From Ziziphus jujuba (taxonomy: Eukaryota > Streptophyta > Magnoliopsida > Rosales > Rhamnaceae): 64,000 bases of DNA. The DNA is taken from positions 13,297,001-13,361,000 of the forward strand of contig NC_083382.1 of NCBI RefSeq assembly GCF_031755915.1, in the 5' to 3' direction. Of the stretch, positions 37,621-48,977 are shown piece by piece (positions within the stretch are counted from its first letter, which is position 1; each line of letters starts with the position of its first letter). A model generated the notes under the pieces. The model had not been told where the DNA came from, made no database searches, and saw only the letters and a list, made by a program, of their open reading frames with translations. The translations under genes and the position numbers were made by a program.

Positions 37621-40155
37621 TTGAATCCATCTTCGTTCAAGCGGGTAATTTGTTTTTATCGGTTTATTGATTTTTTATTTTATTTTATTTTATTTTTTAA
37701 AGCTGTAAAGCTACAAAATTCTCTCTTTATTTGGGTGTATAAGGCTTTTGCATTTGCTTTTTTTGAATTTGGAGGATGTAATTAGTCAGGGATTAACCGG
37801 CTTATCCTAGAAGCAGGAATGATTCTCTCCGTCAATCATATGAGATTGCTCTTGTGGCTGGAGCATTTGGAGATTGCCTGGTATAGTCAATGTATCCTTC
37901 TCTCTCTCCAAACATGGGTCATTGTAGCATTTTTATATATGTTCTTGTACTTATTTGCTCCAACGTATAGAGGTGTTGTGTTAGGTAGAAGTGAATTGAT
38001 GACTGAATTCTTAGTGTACAGTCATGTCAAGTTTATACATTTGTTTATGTTAGATTTGTCCTTCTATGCATGGGCTATGAAAGCTGATTCTGTATTGGAG
38101 TTGAGGAGTGAACTTGGACATAAATTAGCCAACAAAAGCTGTAATCTAAAGTTGAAGTGTTGAGGTATGCAGCTATCTACCTACAAATATGATTGTCAAT
38201 GTATTTGTAGCATATTTTTCTTTTTCTTTTTTAACATTCATTGATTAGACATTTTTTTTTTTTTATGTTATTAGTTGACTTCAATTTATCCCTAGAAAAT
38301 AAGTAGGCTTGGAGTGTACGTTAGTTTCAATCTAGTCTAAAGTTGTTATTTTGCTTGCTGCACTAATAGTTGTTGACATGTTGTGGGCCTGAGGCAACTT
38401 AAGGACCTAAATGACATAGATGATTACAATAGCTTCACATTTCATTGGAGAGATTTCTTGTCTTGAAGAATTTCTGTTCTTTTCTCCTTTGAATGCATTG
38501 ATTATTGGCTCGCCACATTTAAGCATTTATATGCCAGTTTTCTCGCAGTTATAATTCCTATGGAAAAGCAATGTTGAGGACCAAAACTGGTAAGTAGGCG
38601 TTAATTGCTTAGGATATTCTTTCTAGAGTTATAATGTGGTAGATTGTTCTTTTCTCCAGTAATATATATTCATGCAACAGAGAAATCATACCTTAGTTCT
38701 CTCTGATAAATTGGATAAGCTCCTTTGTTAGAGTAAATAACAATCAGTCACTGGGCATTGGAAATCACTTTAACTCTACGATGATGTGGTTCAGATAATA
38801 CACCTAATCTTTTCCTTGGTTATGGATTTAATGCCAATACTTCTGTAGATTTGTGTTCCTACTTTCTTTTGATTATCTTTGAAGTGTCACAACTAAAAAT
38901 GCCTCTAGTAACTAAAAATGCTTCTAGTGTCACAACTAAAGGACTATAGGAGGTTGCAGAATAATATAAGAATAGCTACCAACCAAAGAAGTCTTTATGA
39001 ACAAGCCACTAAAGAAGTGAATTTAATAGCTCTTATGAAAGCTCCAATTTTTAAGTATTACATTATCAGAACGTCCCATGTAGAAGAATTCAAGCATATT
39101 CTCACCGTTAAAGGGTATAGAAGAATTCTAGCGTAGTCTCACCATTAAAGGATACAGAGCATGCTTCCATCTTACAATACAGAGTTTAAAAGAACAATGG
39201 CTGACCTGGTGAAGACACAGATGGTGATCGTTGAGGATTTATTCATGGGTCAACCATGAGGCTATTGACCACTTTTGCTTGTTGATGGCTAATGCCACTT
39301 GTTTGGTATTGAATTGTAGTTAATTGACTAGAACAAATTGCTGGAGAAGCCTTGCAGTTTGTCTTAGTCATTTCCTGTTCTAAGTGTCTTTTTTTTTTTT
39401 TTGGTTGATACTTAAGTGTCTTGTTTTGTATCTATTTAATTGGCTTCATATGCAGAGTTAGGTCCACTCTCTAATACCTTAAAAGTTTGTCAAATTAATG
39501 GCAAGGCTACCTTAGCCTAAAACCAGAATGGCCACTAACAACAATGTTAGACCAGAGAGTTGATAGAGAGAGGGATGAAAAAAAGATAATGCAAAGGCTA
39601 ATTAATTATGGGATGGCTATGCTTTAATAACAATGATGATGAGTTTTAAATAATATGTGTGAAAATTTAATGGAAATTTGGCAGAGGAGCACTATGATAT
39701 ATAATTTCCTTTGTTAATTTATTTCTCTTTATATGGTTTTGAGAATCAACCAACCAAAAAGTTGGCGGCCCAGGTGACTCATAGCTCCCCTCTTGCTGAT
39801 ACCAATACTCTTCAAATTCGATATCCTTTTGTAGTGACCCTTTGATAGGGGCTTTATAAGCCTTTGTTGACCACCCTTATCTCAATGACTGGAGTATATT
39901 TAATATAGACTTTTGAATATTTTTATGAACTTTTTTTAAGTGATTACTTTTGCGAACTTAATGAAATTCTATTTGGAAAAAGTACCTTTTATTATAAATT
40001 TTTATGTTATTGCATAATTTTGATTTTAGCAATATATTTTGTTTAAATGTAATGACCTTGATTTATTTGTTACTTATGGTTCTTAGGCTTTTATGAAGTT
40101 TTCTTATGAAGTTCTTATGCCACAGTCTGATTTTCGCTACTAGAGCTACAGCTAG

Positions 40156-40157
40156 GT

Positions 40158-40196
<39 letters not shown>
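40156..40196 (+). repeat. (TG)n microsatellite
   Basis: About twenty TG dinucleotides followed by a T-run. Confidence 0.9.
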
Positions 40197-40200
<4 letters not shown>

Positions 40201-40747
40201 TTTCTTTGAAAGAAAAATGTAGAAACAGGCGTATAAAATGTTTGAGGTATAGGCCTTTTTATCCGAGCTTGAGATATCCTTTGATTTACTGGGTTTGTGA
40301 ATGGGAAAGTTTTGTTGTTTAGTCTATTAGTGTGGTTCCTCTCCTTCCCTGCTCTATTATTATTATTATTTTTATAGGCTTATTAATTTCATACCAAAAA
40401 AAAAACATATTCAGGGTAGGTTTAACATGGACTGGTTATCTCCTCTAGAGTTGAAGGTGATGGTATGTGATATAAAAACCACATGAAAAAAATTGTCGTT
40501 GTAGAGGTCAGAAGCCAAGTTGCTTTCATGAGTTGAGTTAATTAAACTTGTCAGCGCCTTGCTGTAGAAATTATTGCAAATATATGACAGGCTTGCTGCC
40601 TTGTTAATGATTTTCAAGTTGATATTTCTATAACTATATCAAAATGGTTTATATAAGTCCTTTATATTATTATTGGTTTTCGGGGATCATTTAAATCTTG
40701 TTAAAAATTTTAAGAAGCAACTAGTAATGTTTTTACATTCAAATCTT

Positions 40748-40840
40748 TTTCCAGGCTCAGCAGACAAAACTGTGAAATTCTGGAATTTGGAAACCTTCAA
40801 ACTGATTGGATATACAAGCCTCAGAGTCACCGCATTCAAC
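40748..40840 (+). pseudogene. katanin p80 (KTN80) WD40-repeat exon fragment
   Basis: After an acceptor-like TTTTTCCAG the sequence reads GSADKTVKFWNLETFKLIG, the WD40-repeat segment of plant katanin p80 subunits (family: GSADRTVKFWDLETFELIG). It then degenerates. Katanin p80 targets the microtubule-severing p60 subunit. Retention of the intron border indicates that genomic DNA, not cDNA, was captured. No other katanin exon is visible. Confidence 0.7.
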
Positions 40841-41511
40841 GTCTACTTGGTGAGCGAGCAGGTCTGCAGCTGAAGAGAGCTTGGGAGAGAGAAGAGAAAG
40901 AGAGAGAGAGCAGGTCTGCAGCTAGTGTTCTTTCTTATATTTTTTATCATTAAAAAATGTCGCACTCAACATGTTCTATGGTGCAATACATTGTTAAAAA
41001 ATAATTGTAAATTTGGATGATATGTGAAAGAAAAATTTAAACGCAATTTTGATGATAATTAAAAAGATCCTCACCTTAAAAGCATATATGGTCTGGTATT
41101 CCCTTGTTCCCTATATTGTTTATGTTCTTTATCTCTTGTCTAGCAGAAACTAGTTGAGCTCCATTTGATCTCCCAGAAGCGGAATTTGAATCAGTTGTAG
41201 GTTATAATGTGAATGCAATTTTTCTAAGTCTTTCATATGCTTACAAGAGGAGAGGTGAGAGATGCTTTTTCATAGAGGAAAGGAAAACAGAGGTGGTATT
41301 ACTTTGGTAAAATAGTATTGTGTTTTAAGTATTTCGTATGTTATTTACCGTTATAAAGATGGCATCATCATGATAATATGATATTAATGTGTGTATGGAA
41401 TTATGGTGGGAATAATCATTTATTGTTCGAGCAAATACACATTATCAAAGTAGGTATATTGAATTGTAATGATTCGAAATGAAAAATAAAAGAATTGGCA
41501 AAAACATGGTT

Positions 41512-42540
41512 ATCACATTTTACCAATTTTTTGGCCCCCACAAGTCCCCTAATGTGTGTTAAATGCAACAAGATGCAAAATATACATTCTTCAATGATGC
41601 TAAGGAGAAAAAACCCTAAAAGTTCTAAAAAAAGTTCTCAAATTGGCACAAAAATTTGATTACGGTAGGGCCTTTGGTAATTACCGATAAAACTTATGGT
41701 AATCAATTTGTCCTTGCTTGAAAAATTACCATAGGTTTCATCGGTAATTACCGAAACACCTATGGTAATCACATTTTACCAATTTTTTGGCCCTACAAGT
41801 CCCTTAATGTGTGTTAAATGCAACTATATGCAAAACAAATATTCTTCAATGATCCTGAGAAGAAAAAAATCCTAAAAGTTCTGAAAAAGTTCTCAAATTG
41901 GCACAAAAATTTTATTACCGTAAGGCCTTCAGTAATTACTGATGAAACCTACGGTAATCAATTTGTAGTTGCTGGAAAAATTACCATAGGTTTCATCGGT
42001 AATTACTGAAACCCTTATGATAATCACATTTTACCAATTTTTTGGCCCCCACAAGTCCCCTAATGTGTGTTAAATGCAACAACATGCAAAATATATATTT
42101 TTCAATGATCCTAAAGAGAAAAAACCCCAAAAGTTCTGAAAAAGTTCTTAAATTGGCACAAAAATTTGATTACCGTAAAGCCTTCGGTAATTACCGATGA
42201 AACCTACGGTAATCAAGTTGTAGTTGCTGGAAAAATTACCGTAGGTTTCATCGGTAATTATCAAAACCCCTATGGTTATCACATTTCACCAATTTTTGGG
42301 CCCCCACAAGTCCCCTAATGTGTGTTAAATGCAATAACATGCAAAATATATATTCTTCAATGATCCTGAGGAGAAAAAAACCCCAAAAGTTAGGAAAAAG
42401 TTCGCATATTGGCAAAAAAAATTTATTACCGTCAGGCCTTCGGTAATTACTGATGCAATCTACGGTAATCAATTTGTCCTTGCTGAAAATATTACCGTAG
42501 GTTTCATCTGTAATTACCAAAACCCCTGTAGTAACACCAA
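41512..42540 (+). repeat. four-unit tandem array of ~256 bp, each unit with a long hairpin
   Basis: Units start with ATCACATTTT/ATCACATTTC at 41512, 41768, 42023 and 42278. Each includes TTGGCCCCCACAAGTCCCCT-like sequence, AATGTGTGTTAAATGCAA, and an inverted pair built from GGTAATTACCGATGAAACC and its complement. In unit 3 the arms 42188-42213 and 42235-42260 are perfect complements over 26 bases with a 21-base loop. The other units have slightly decayed arms. No coding content. The array lies inside the MULE, 550 bp from its right end. Confidence 0.9.
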
Positions 42541-42769
42541 GCCATCACACCCAAACACAAAATTAATCTACAAATTCTCTGATAACCAAAACTCTAAAAA
42601 AAGTTCAAGAAATTCAAATAATTTAGACCCATTTCACTAAAAACACCATACTAAAACCCATATTCCATTTTCATAACAAAATGCATAATTAACGAGAAAA
42701 AAGCATCGTTTTCTCCATAAGAAGGGAAAAAAAAAAAAAAAAAGAGTAAAAGGGAAGTACTTGACCATC

Positions 42770-42880
42770 AATGGCAGGTGGAGGGAAATACTATCTTCCA
42801 TAAGGAGTAACATATGGGTTCTTCTCTGGAGCTAGTACGGCTCCATTGCCATTGCCAGAGTCAGCAGCAGTAGCATTTGT
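42770..42880 (-). other. possible captured 3' exon near MULE right end
   Basis: On the minus strand GNGNGAVLAPEKNPYVTPYGR then a stop reads like the C-terminus of a plant protein, with GC content above its surroundings. I do not recognise it. It may be another host fragment inside the element. Confidence 0.35.
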
Positions 42881-43097
42881 AGAAGCACAAACATGAAGGC
42901 CGTGGAAGTGAAGGCATTTGGAGTTGAAAAAAGAAGAACAAGCAAAAGAGGGAGAGAAGAGACATACAGGTCTTTTAAAAGTTTTTTCAGGGAATAATGG
43001 ATATTAAAGGGCAAACTAAAAAAGTTCACAATTTGATGGGTATATATCTTCAAAGCTCTTTTAAAAGGGACATTCGGCCAAATTCCCCAATAATAAT

Positions 43098-43660
43098 CTT
43101 TCAAAAAAGCAGATCCAACAATTCTTGGGAATAGTTAATTATGTCAGGAACTATATTCCCAAAGTGACTAAGTGGACATCCAAATTATTCACAATGCTAA
43201 AAAAGAATCATTCAGCATGGGGAAGTGATCAAACTAAAACTGTTCAAAAGCTAAAAGAAGTGGCTCGCAATCCTCCACCTCTAAAGATCTCTGGCAAAGG
43301 AAAAAGAATTCTGCAAACAGATGTTTCAGATCATTACTGGGGTACTATCCTGATAGAACAAGATTGTAAAGGAAAAGAACATTGTTGTGGTCATGCCAGT
43401 GTAGAATTCAAACCAGTAGAGAACCATTAACACTCAATCTACAAAGTGACATTGGCTATCAAGAATGGCATAAAAAAATTTGAATCCCATCTCATAGGAC
43501 ATAGATTCCTGATAAGAATGGACAACTCTTTCTTTCCAAAGATAATAGAATTTAAAAACAAAGTTGTACCAACAACACAGTTATTGAGATTAAAACAACA
43601 GTTTGATAAGTATGAATATCAAGTTGAGCATATCAAAGCCACAAGAATCTCATTCTAACT
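43098..43660 (+). pseudogene. pararetrovirus RT end and RNase H
   Basis: Continues the viral polymerase after the MULE: a connection region around 43125-43300, then RNase H-like sequence with ILQTDVSDHYWGTIL (43306-43350) and, after a stop near 43428, LAIKNGIKKFESHL (43450-43491). The aspartate of the first RNase H motif (TDVSD) is kept. Stops at 43428 and 43656 and divergent ends show decay. RNase H removes the RNA strand during viral DNA synthesis. Confidence 0.75.
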
Positions 43661-44790
43661 TATTATGAAGGCTAAAACCAATCAACATACTCACTCCCAC
43701 CTCTGCATATCACTTGATCTTTATCTTCCTCTTCAGCCAAAGCTTATTTCCCTGTGAAAGTAGCAGTCCAAAAAACCTATCCTCATGGCTTAAAAAACCT
43801 CACTTCTATTAATCAAATCATAGAATTTGCCAAGGCCAAAATGTTCTATTTTGTCCATATGATTTTCTCTAGATGCTCCCAAAAATATCTTGAACTTTTG
43901 TTTGACCTTAGTACTATTTTCTTGACCTCGGTCGAGATATTCCCTGAAAGGGACCTGAAGAAATGCTATGGTTTTTATGATATGCAATGATTTTGCACAG
44001 TATGGCTCTGGCTTTCAACCTTCTCATGCTACATCATCATCTGACTAACCCAAGCAAGGAAAGTTCAATGTTATATACGTTCATGGAATGGCTTAAGCCT
44101 ATCTCCTAATGGAGTGCAAAACTTCAAGAGATCCTCTCCTATAACAAGATTTGGGACATGTCTCTTGAAAGAAAAAAACAATGTCAGATCATTTTTCATC
44201 ATGTTTAGGCCATATTTTTAGGTTTCAAAAACAGAAGAATTGTGGTCACATAACCTTGCTTATGAACTCCTCATACTTCATCCTGAACAACAAATAAACA
44301 AACACACTCAAACAGAATCTCGCTCCTTTATTCCAACATCTCTGTGAAGTTAACAATTACCATCCTCCTTCCAAGGTGATTAACCTCTATTTAGATAAGA
44401 ACCCTCCAGTTGTTTGTATAAGAACTTACCCTTCACCCTACACTTATGTGGGACCAGAACAATTCATATCATCTCCATTACCTCTCAAACCAATCATCCT
44501 GGCTAGCTCCAAATTATCACATTCCACTGAACAAATTAGTAAATCAAAACCTTCTCCATCAAAAGAAATAATCATCACATTTTAGATTAAAAACTAATGG
44601 AGAGATTACAAGGGTGATCCTTTTCCTAATGATGCCATTGAGAGCATGATGCTTGAAGAACAAAATCCATCAAACCATGACCACCATATGACAGATGTCT
44701 TCTAGATTCGCAGGACCCATGGGACTATTTAGGGTCACCATCAACCCCTGAGTTGGAAAATTATTCACCTGTATGTTTTGTAAAAAGTAG
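43661..44790 (+). pseudogene. pararetrovirus downstream coding remnants
   Basis: Open pieces at 43754-43990 and 44376-44585 follow the RNase H in the same strand and are separated by stops. They fit the position of the C-terminal region of a single-polyprotein caulimovirid, but I recognise no enzyme motif in them. No movement protein or capsid motif could be assigned with confidence. Confidence 0.45.
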
Positions 44791-44829
44791 ATTCCCTCTG
44801 CTTTGTCTGGTTGTAATTATTGTACTATA

Positions 44830-44990
44830 TTACGTCGTGTCATCAAAAAGTAGCTTTGTAAAAAGCGAATTCCATCTGCTTTAAGAGTTTGTCATGCAAC
44901 TTAAGCTTTCTTCTATATAAGAAGAGCTTCTCTTCAATTGTAATCAGAGCTCGCTTGAATATCAATAATATTATCAGTGTGTTTTATCTA
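44830..44990 (+). promoter_or_regulatory. pararetrovirus-style promoter with TATA box
   Basis: TATATAAG at 44914-44921 is preceded about 75 bases upstream by TTACGTCGTGTCATC (44830-44844), which resembles the as-1-type activation element of caulimovirus promoters (tandem TGACG-like sites). AGAGCTTCTCTTCAATTGTAA follows, with AATAATA further down. This is the arrangement seen in caulimovirid pregenomic promoters. Activity is not shown. Confidence 0.5.
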
Positions 44991-45110
44991 TGAAATTCTA
45001 AATTCTCTCATCTCTTCCCAAAAGTCTTGCCCTATGCTTAAACCAAGTATTGTTTGAGTATGAGTATGCTCTGTTCTTACCATGGAGTCCGTGGATCCTG
45101 AACATCAAAA

Positions 45111-46687
45111 AGTACAATATGCTCTTAGTGATTCGTCTAAATTATGGTATAGTATGGTATAGATAAGGAGCTCGAGGTTTACCCCATGTCGAGTTGATAA
45201 GGGGATTTGTTGTTGTTGTAAGGCAAGCTCTTTGTGTTAAACTTCATCATTGGCCTCATTAGGAAAAATTATACAATGTAGTTTTACCACTTAACAAACT
45301 ATTATCAAGAATTCTCTCTCTCAAGTGCCAGAAAATTTCTTTATAAAATTTATATTTAACTTTTAATTTCTTTAGTAAACAAACCAAAAGTTCCCCCAAT
45401 GCTGTATTCCAAAGGGCCCAAGTCCATACAAATTAGGTTGCTGATCTCATAATCATTCATGTATGGATTACAGAGCTTGAGTTTAAAAAAAGCAAGATAA
45501 AAAGTTTAAAAAAGAGATGTCTAGGTCATTGATTGTACCAAGGAAACCCATTAATTTAACATAAAAATGAATTAGGTGTTTATCTACTTTAATTATAGAT
45601 TTTCTCAACAACCATGAATATTGCAAGTTTTTTCGGTCTATAGATACTATTGAATTTTGAGATATGAAGCATTTAGATATATATGCCATAATATAAATGC
45701 ACTAGTTTCAATACACATTTATTCATTCATCATTATTAAATATTAATAAGGTCACAGAAAAAAGTCTCCATTTTTATTTTATTATTATTATTGTTATTAT
45801 TGTTATTATTATTTTGGTGAATGGGACAAAACAAAGTTTGCAATTTTTTTTGGTAAATAAACACAAAGTTTGCGTTAGTAGCAGAGAATGAGGTCATTTG
45901 AATGGATTGTAAATAGAGTAAAAATTGCATAGTACGGAGATTTAGTGGTTCTTAGACATAAAATTATATGGTTCCGACGTATAGATCCCACACATAGACC
46001 CCACACAATTTTGTGTTTAGGGATCATCAAATTATGGAACTATTTACCAATTTTGCTTTGTGGATATGATGATCTCACAACTATTTACCAATTTTCTATA
46101 TAAAAATTTACAAAACCCAAAAGTAAGATGACACATCCTTTTTTGTCCAAATGGCTCCCATATTTTTTCATGTTCAAAAGAAGAGGAAATGTCTTTGACA
46201 GAGATTATATTATATTGCAAATATAATAGTCCTTTTTCCAGTGTAGAAATCTAAAACCACCCCAAAATGCATTCCTTACAGACTCAGTCCCTCCTCATAT
46301 TAGAAAGACTAAGCAAGGGCGTGACTGCAAAAGGCCTCCATAACCGATGCATTATCTCCACAGTTTTCGCTTAAAAAACAACCATAAATAACTATTTTGA
46401 CAATTTTTATTTTATTTTTTTATTTTTTTTATAGCAAAATAACAAATTTCCGTTCAGCAAGAAGAAAAGGAACAGAAGCAGTTACTCTTATAGTAACTTT
46501 AGTAAGCAAAATTATTCAGAACCAGGTGTAATTAGTGAAAACAATATGAGTTAATTATGTTACAATGACAAGAAGCAGATCTTATGGGGAAATAAATCAT
46601 TTTCATGAGGAAGCTCACTTTTTATTGCTAATTCTCCCCATGGAAACTTTTTCCATGTCAGAATTGCTTATGACAAGCTAAACACTG
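45111..46687. other. intergenic, no gene seen
   Basis: The left part may hold a little viral leader. (ATT)n/(TTG)n-like repeats lie at 45777-45815. The stretch 46600-46687 is the likely 3' UTR of the reticulon gene on the minus strand. Confidence 0.5.
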
Positions 46688-48977
46688 CTACTTTTGGCAC
46701 CCTCCTATATCTGCCACAACCAATGCCTGCTGCTGTTCCTGTTGATCTCCTTCTGCTTCCTCATCTTCCACATTTTGTACTACACGCTGCCGGCAGCACC
46801 GGAGTAATACCAGAAATATAAATGCTGCAATTAAAATTTGAAACTAACATTAGAACTATTAAAGTTATAGCTGAAAAATAAGTTGGTGAGCTGTAAGTCC
46901 TTCATACAAACTCTAATTGTCGTTGAATGGTGTCACAAGGGGATAATGAACGAATTTCTTAGCCAAGTGTAATTTGTTTTACCAAATCACCAAAAGGTTG
47001 CATAGTTTTATGGCAGGATTTTTAGAGATTCCAAAGGTTTTTTAGCAACTTTCTATGCAAGTCTATCTCAATTCGATTTAGGCCTCTCCGTGAACAGAAC
47101 GAAAGGCTACCAAAGATCAGGAATAGCATAGAAAAGATAACTTGGCCCTTCATATCTCAAAAGCTAATTGAAACTAATGGATTCTTTAAGAAGTTGAGGT
47201 ATCAAATTTATACATATAAAAGTAAGACAGTTTATTGCCCATGTTATAAAGTTACCTGTGAAAATACGGGTCTTTACTGAAGACAAATTCCAAAAGGCTG
47301 CGGCTGCAGATGCTGCCACAATCTTTTTGTGTGAGCAAGAACCCCATGCTTCCACCAGCCACCATGTTAAGTACTCAACTACACACCCAAAGTTCAATTC
47401 CCTCAGCACGAATATGCTTCTAGCAATATACAGACTGAAAAATAAAGCTGAATTACATTGATAGATCTAATATACCTTTTTGGCTTATCTGAATGGAGTA
47501 GTACGAGTACAGCTTTGGGACTGTGAAGGCGATAAAAAAACCTGTTCAAATCCAGTTGAAATGGTTAATTATCATCATATTCAAATGATAAACGATTAAC
47601 AAAAATCATCAACAAAATGCTTGGTTTTAGGATAGAGAGTAGGAGTGCCTTAGTTACCTAGTGAACAAAGCCTCCATGGTGTTATAAGGTGCCCATATTC
47701 TGCTCCTAAAATGAGGATTGGAGCTACCTGTCAGCAGTATAATTGAGCTATTTTGGCTATTGACTCTAAAAGAAAGAAAAGAAAAGAAAGGAAAAGAAAA
47801 ATCACTGAATTTTTGTGATTACTTTGAGGGTCATGGATGGCTCTCCTGAAAATAGCTCTCTTGTCTTTGATATTGCAAGATTTATGGTAGGAAGTATCAC
47901 TTTGGCCACAAGCAAAATGTCATCTTCTTTGATGATAAGTTTGGGCTTTGTTTCAGTGTTGTTCCTGTGATTATTACCAAAACCATGGATTATAACAAAA
48001 ACTTGAACAACAGTGAAATAGTTAACCAGAACCATAACAAAGAGAAACTAGAGTTTTATACCTTTGGCAGATTGAGTTTGAGAAGAAAGATGCACCCAAA
48101 AACAGAAATCCTAGTTGAGAAAGAGCCGAGAAAATGCTGAAAAAAGTTACATTGAAAGGTCAATTAACTGTTTGATATGGGCATTGAATTTGAAATGGAA
48201 GGAGGAGAGAAGCAAAAGCAAAAGAAAGAGTTACCTAAAACTAACTCCATTAGTAAAGCAAGAAGACAAAAAGAATAGAGACCCAACACCGAACCAAAGG
48301 CTCGATTTTGTGACATCTTTCCACATGATTAGATCATTCATCAATTGTCCAATTCGATTTAGACAAACTTGATCTTCTTCATCAGTTTCTACATCCACAA
48401 AATCAATCATTTCCAATACCACAATAGTCAAAGAAACTTGAAAAATAAAAATAAAATAAAAACTACAAAATCAGAGAAATCAGAGAATTATTTCAAACTT
48501 ACTTGGAGATGAACTTGAACAAGGTACAGAAGGAACCATACTCAGCTTTTCCTTCTTGGTCCGCCCGCTCTGCCGCCTTTTCCTCGGCTTCGCAATCTCC
48601 TCCACCAAACCCTCTTCTCGAATCTCCTGCTCCGATCGTCTTCTCGACCTCCTAATATTCCTAGGCGAGGCACAACCCAACAGACCCATCTGGGTCGTTC
48701 TGCTTTTGCACCTCCTGCGAGTCCCCGCTGGTTCCATACTCTCTTCGGCGGCCATTTCGAGCCGATCGGCGAGACGGGATTTTGATTTTCGGAGAGGCGA
48801 AGGCGAGAGAAGCAGAAGCTCTTGAAGAGGGAGAGAACCAGAAGACCTGAGACACAAAGGTGAAGGAGATAGAGTTTTCTTTGGCGATGAGGGAACCAAA
48901 CCCAGCGAGAGATTAGGGGATTGGTCGGGCTTGGTAGAGGACCGTGGTTCCGATCGATATGGGGGCGTCGAATCCAT
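46688..48977 (-). CDS. RTNLB: reticulon-like protein, RTNLB17/18 type
   Basis: Eight exons on the minus strand: 48503-48977, 48235-48436, 48062-48136, 47823-47964, 47658-47727, 47476-47541, 47256-47378, 46688-46824; 429 codons plus stop. The first exon (MDSTPPYRSEP...) gives a long basic, Ser/Pro-rich N-terminus (about 158 residues). The reticulon homology domain follows: LIMWKDVTKSSLWFGVGSLF, the first hydrophobic hairpin (FSALSQLGFLFLGASFF), the polar loop (ILPTINLAISKTRELFSGEP), the second hairpin (GFFIAFTVPKLYSYYSIQIS), then WLVEAWGSCSHKKIVAASAA and AFWNLSSVKTRIF. The tail ends DIGGCQK. Reticulons wedge into the ER membrane and shape tubules. Exon 7 starts at GTGTAG|TTGAG; earlier AGs would break the frame. 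The 5' flank is duplicated at 54770. Confidence 0.88.

Larger units (their letters stand above)
37091..43088. mobile_element. Mutator-like element carrying gene fragments (Pack-MULE type)
   Basis: The ends are GGGGAATTTGGCC and its exact inverse, flanked by AATAATAAT twice. Length 5998 bp. No MURA-type transposase frame is visible, so it is non-autonomous. Inside are a katanin-p80 WD40 exon fragment with its splice acceptor (40748-40820), other exon-like pieces of unknown origin (37300-37620, 37800-37890), a (TG)n tract (40156-40196), a four-unit 256-bp tandem array (41512-42540) and a coding-like piece near the right end (42770-42870). Its insertion split the viral RT/RNase H frame; without it the frame continues across 37090/43098. 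Confidence 0.85.
35235..45110 (+). mobile_element. endogenous pararetrovirus (Caulimoviridae) relic, interrupted twice
   Basis: Polymerase pieces of a Caulimoviridae-type virus lie at about 36400-37090 and 43098-43660, followed by further virus-like frames and a pararetrovirus-style promoter to about 45000. A hAT element (35257-36391) and a MULE (37091-43088) sit inside. No integrase is present, as expected for this family, whose genome copies enter by illegitimate recombination. Many stops and frame changes show that it is inactive. Florendovirus/petuvirus-like affinity is inference from the order and spacing of motifs. The outer limits are uncertain on both sides. Confidence 0.75.

Noticed and set aside
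38918..39136. 72-codon frame inside the MULE (QLKDYRRLQNNIRIATNQRS)
   Set aside because: Flanked by short local repeats (GAAGAATTC, TCTCACC, TTAAAGG); no family recognised and coding texture is weak.
42832..43104. 90-codon minus-strand frame at the right end of the MULE
   Set aside because: It overlaps the terminal inverted repeat and consists of leucine-rich low-complexity sequence; chance frame.
44936..44952. Possible primer-binding site of the pararetrovirus (GTAATCAGAGC)
   Set aside because: It lies only about 20 bases after the TATA box, before any plausible leader, and differs from TGGTATCAGAGC.
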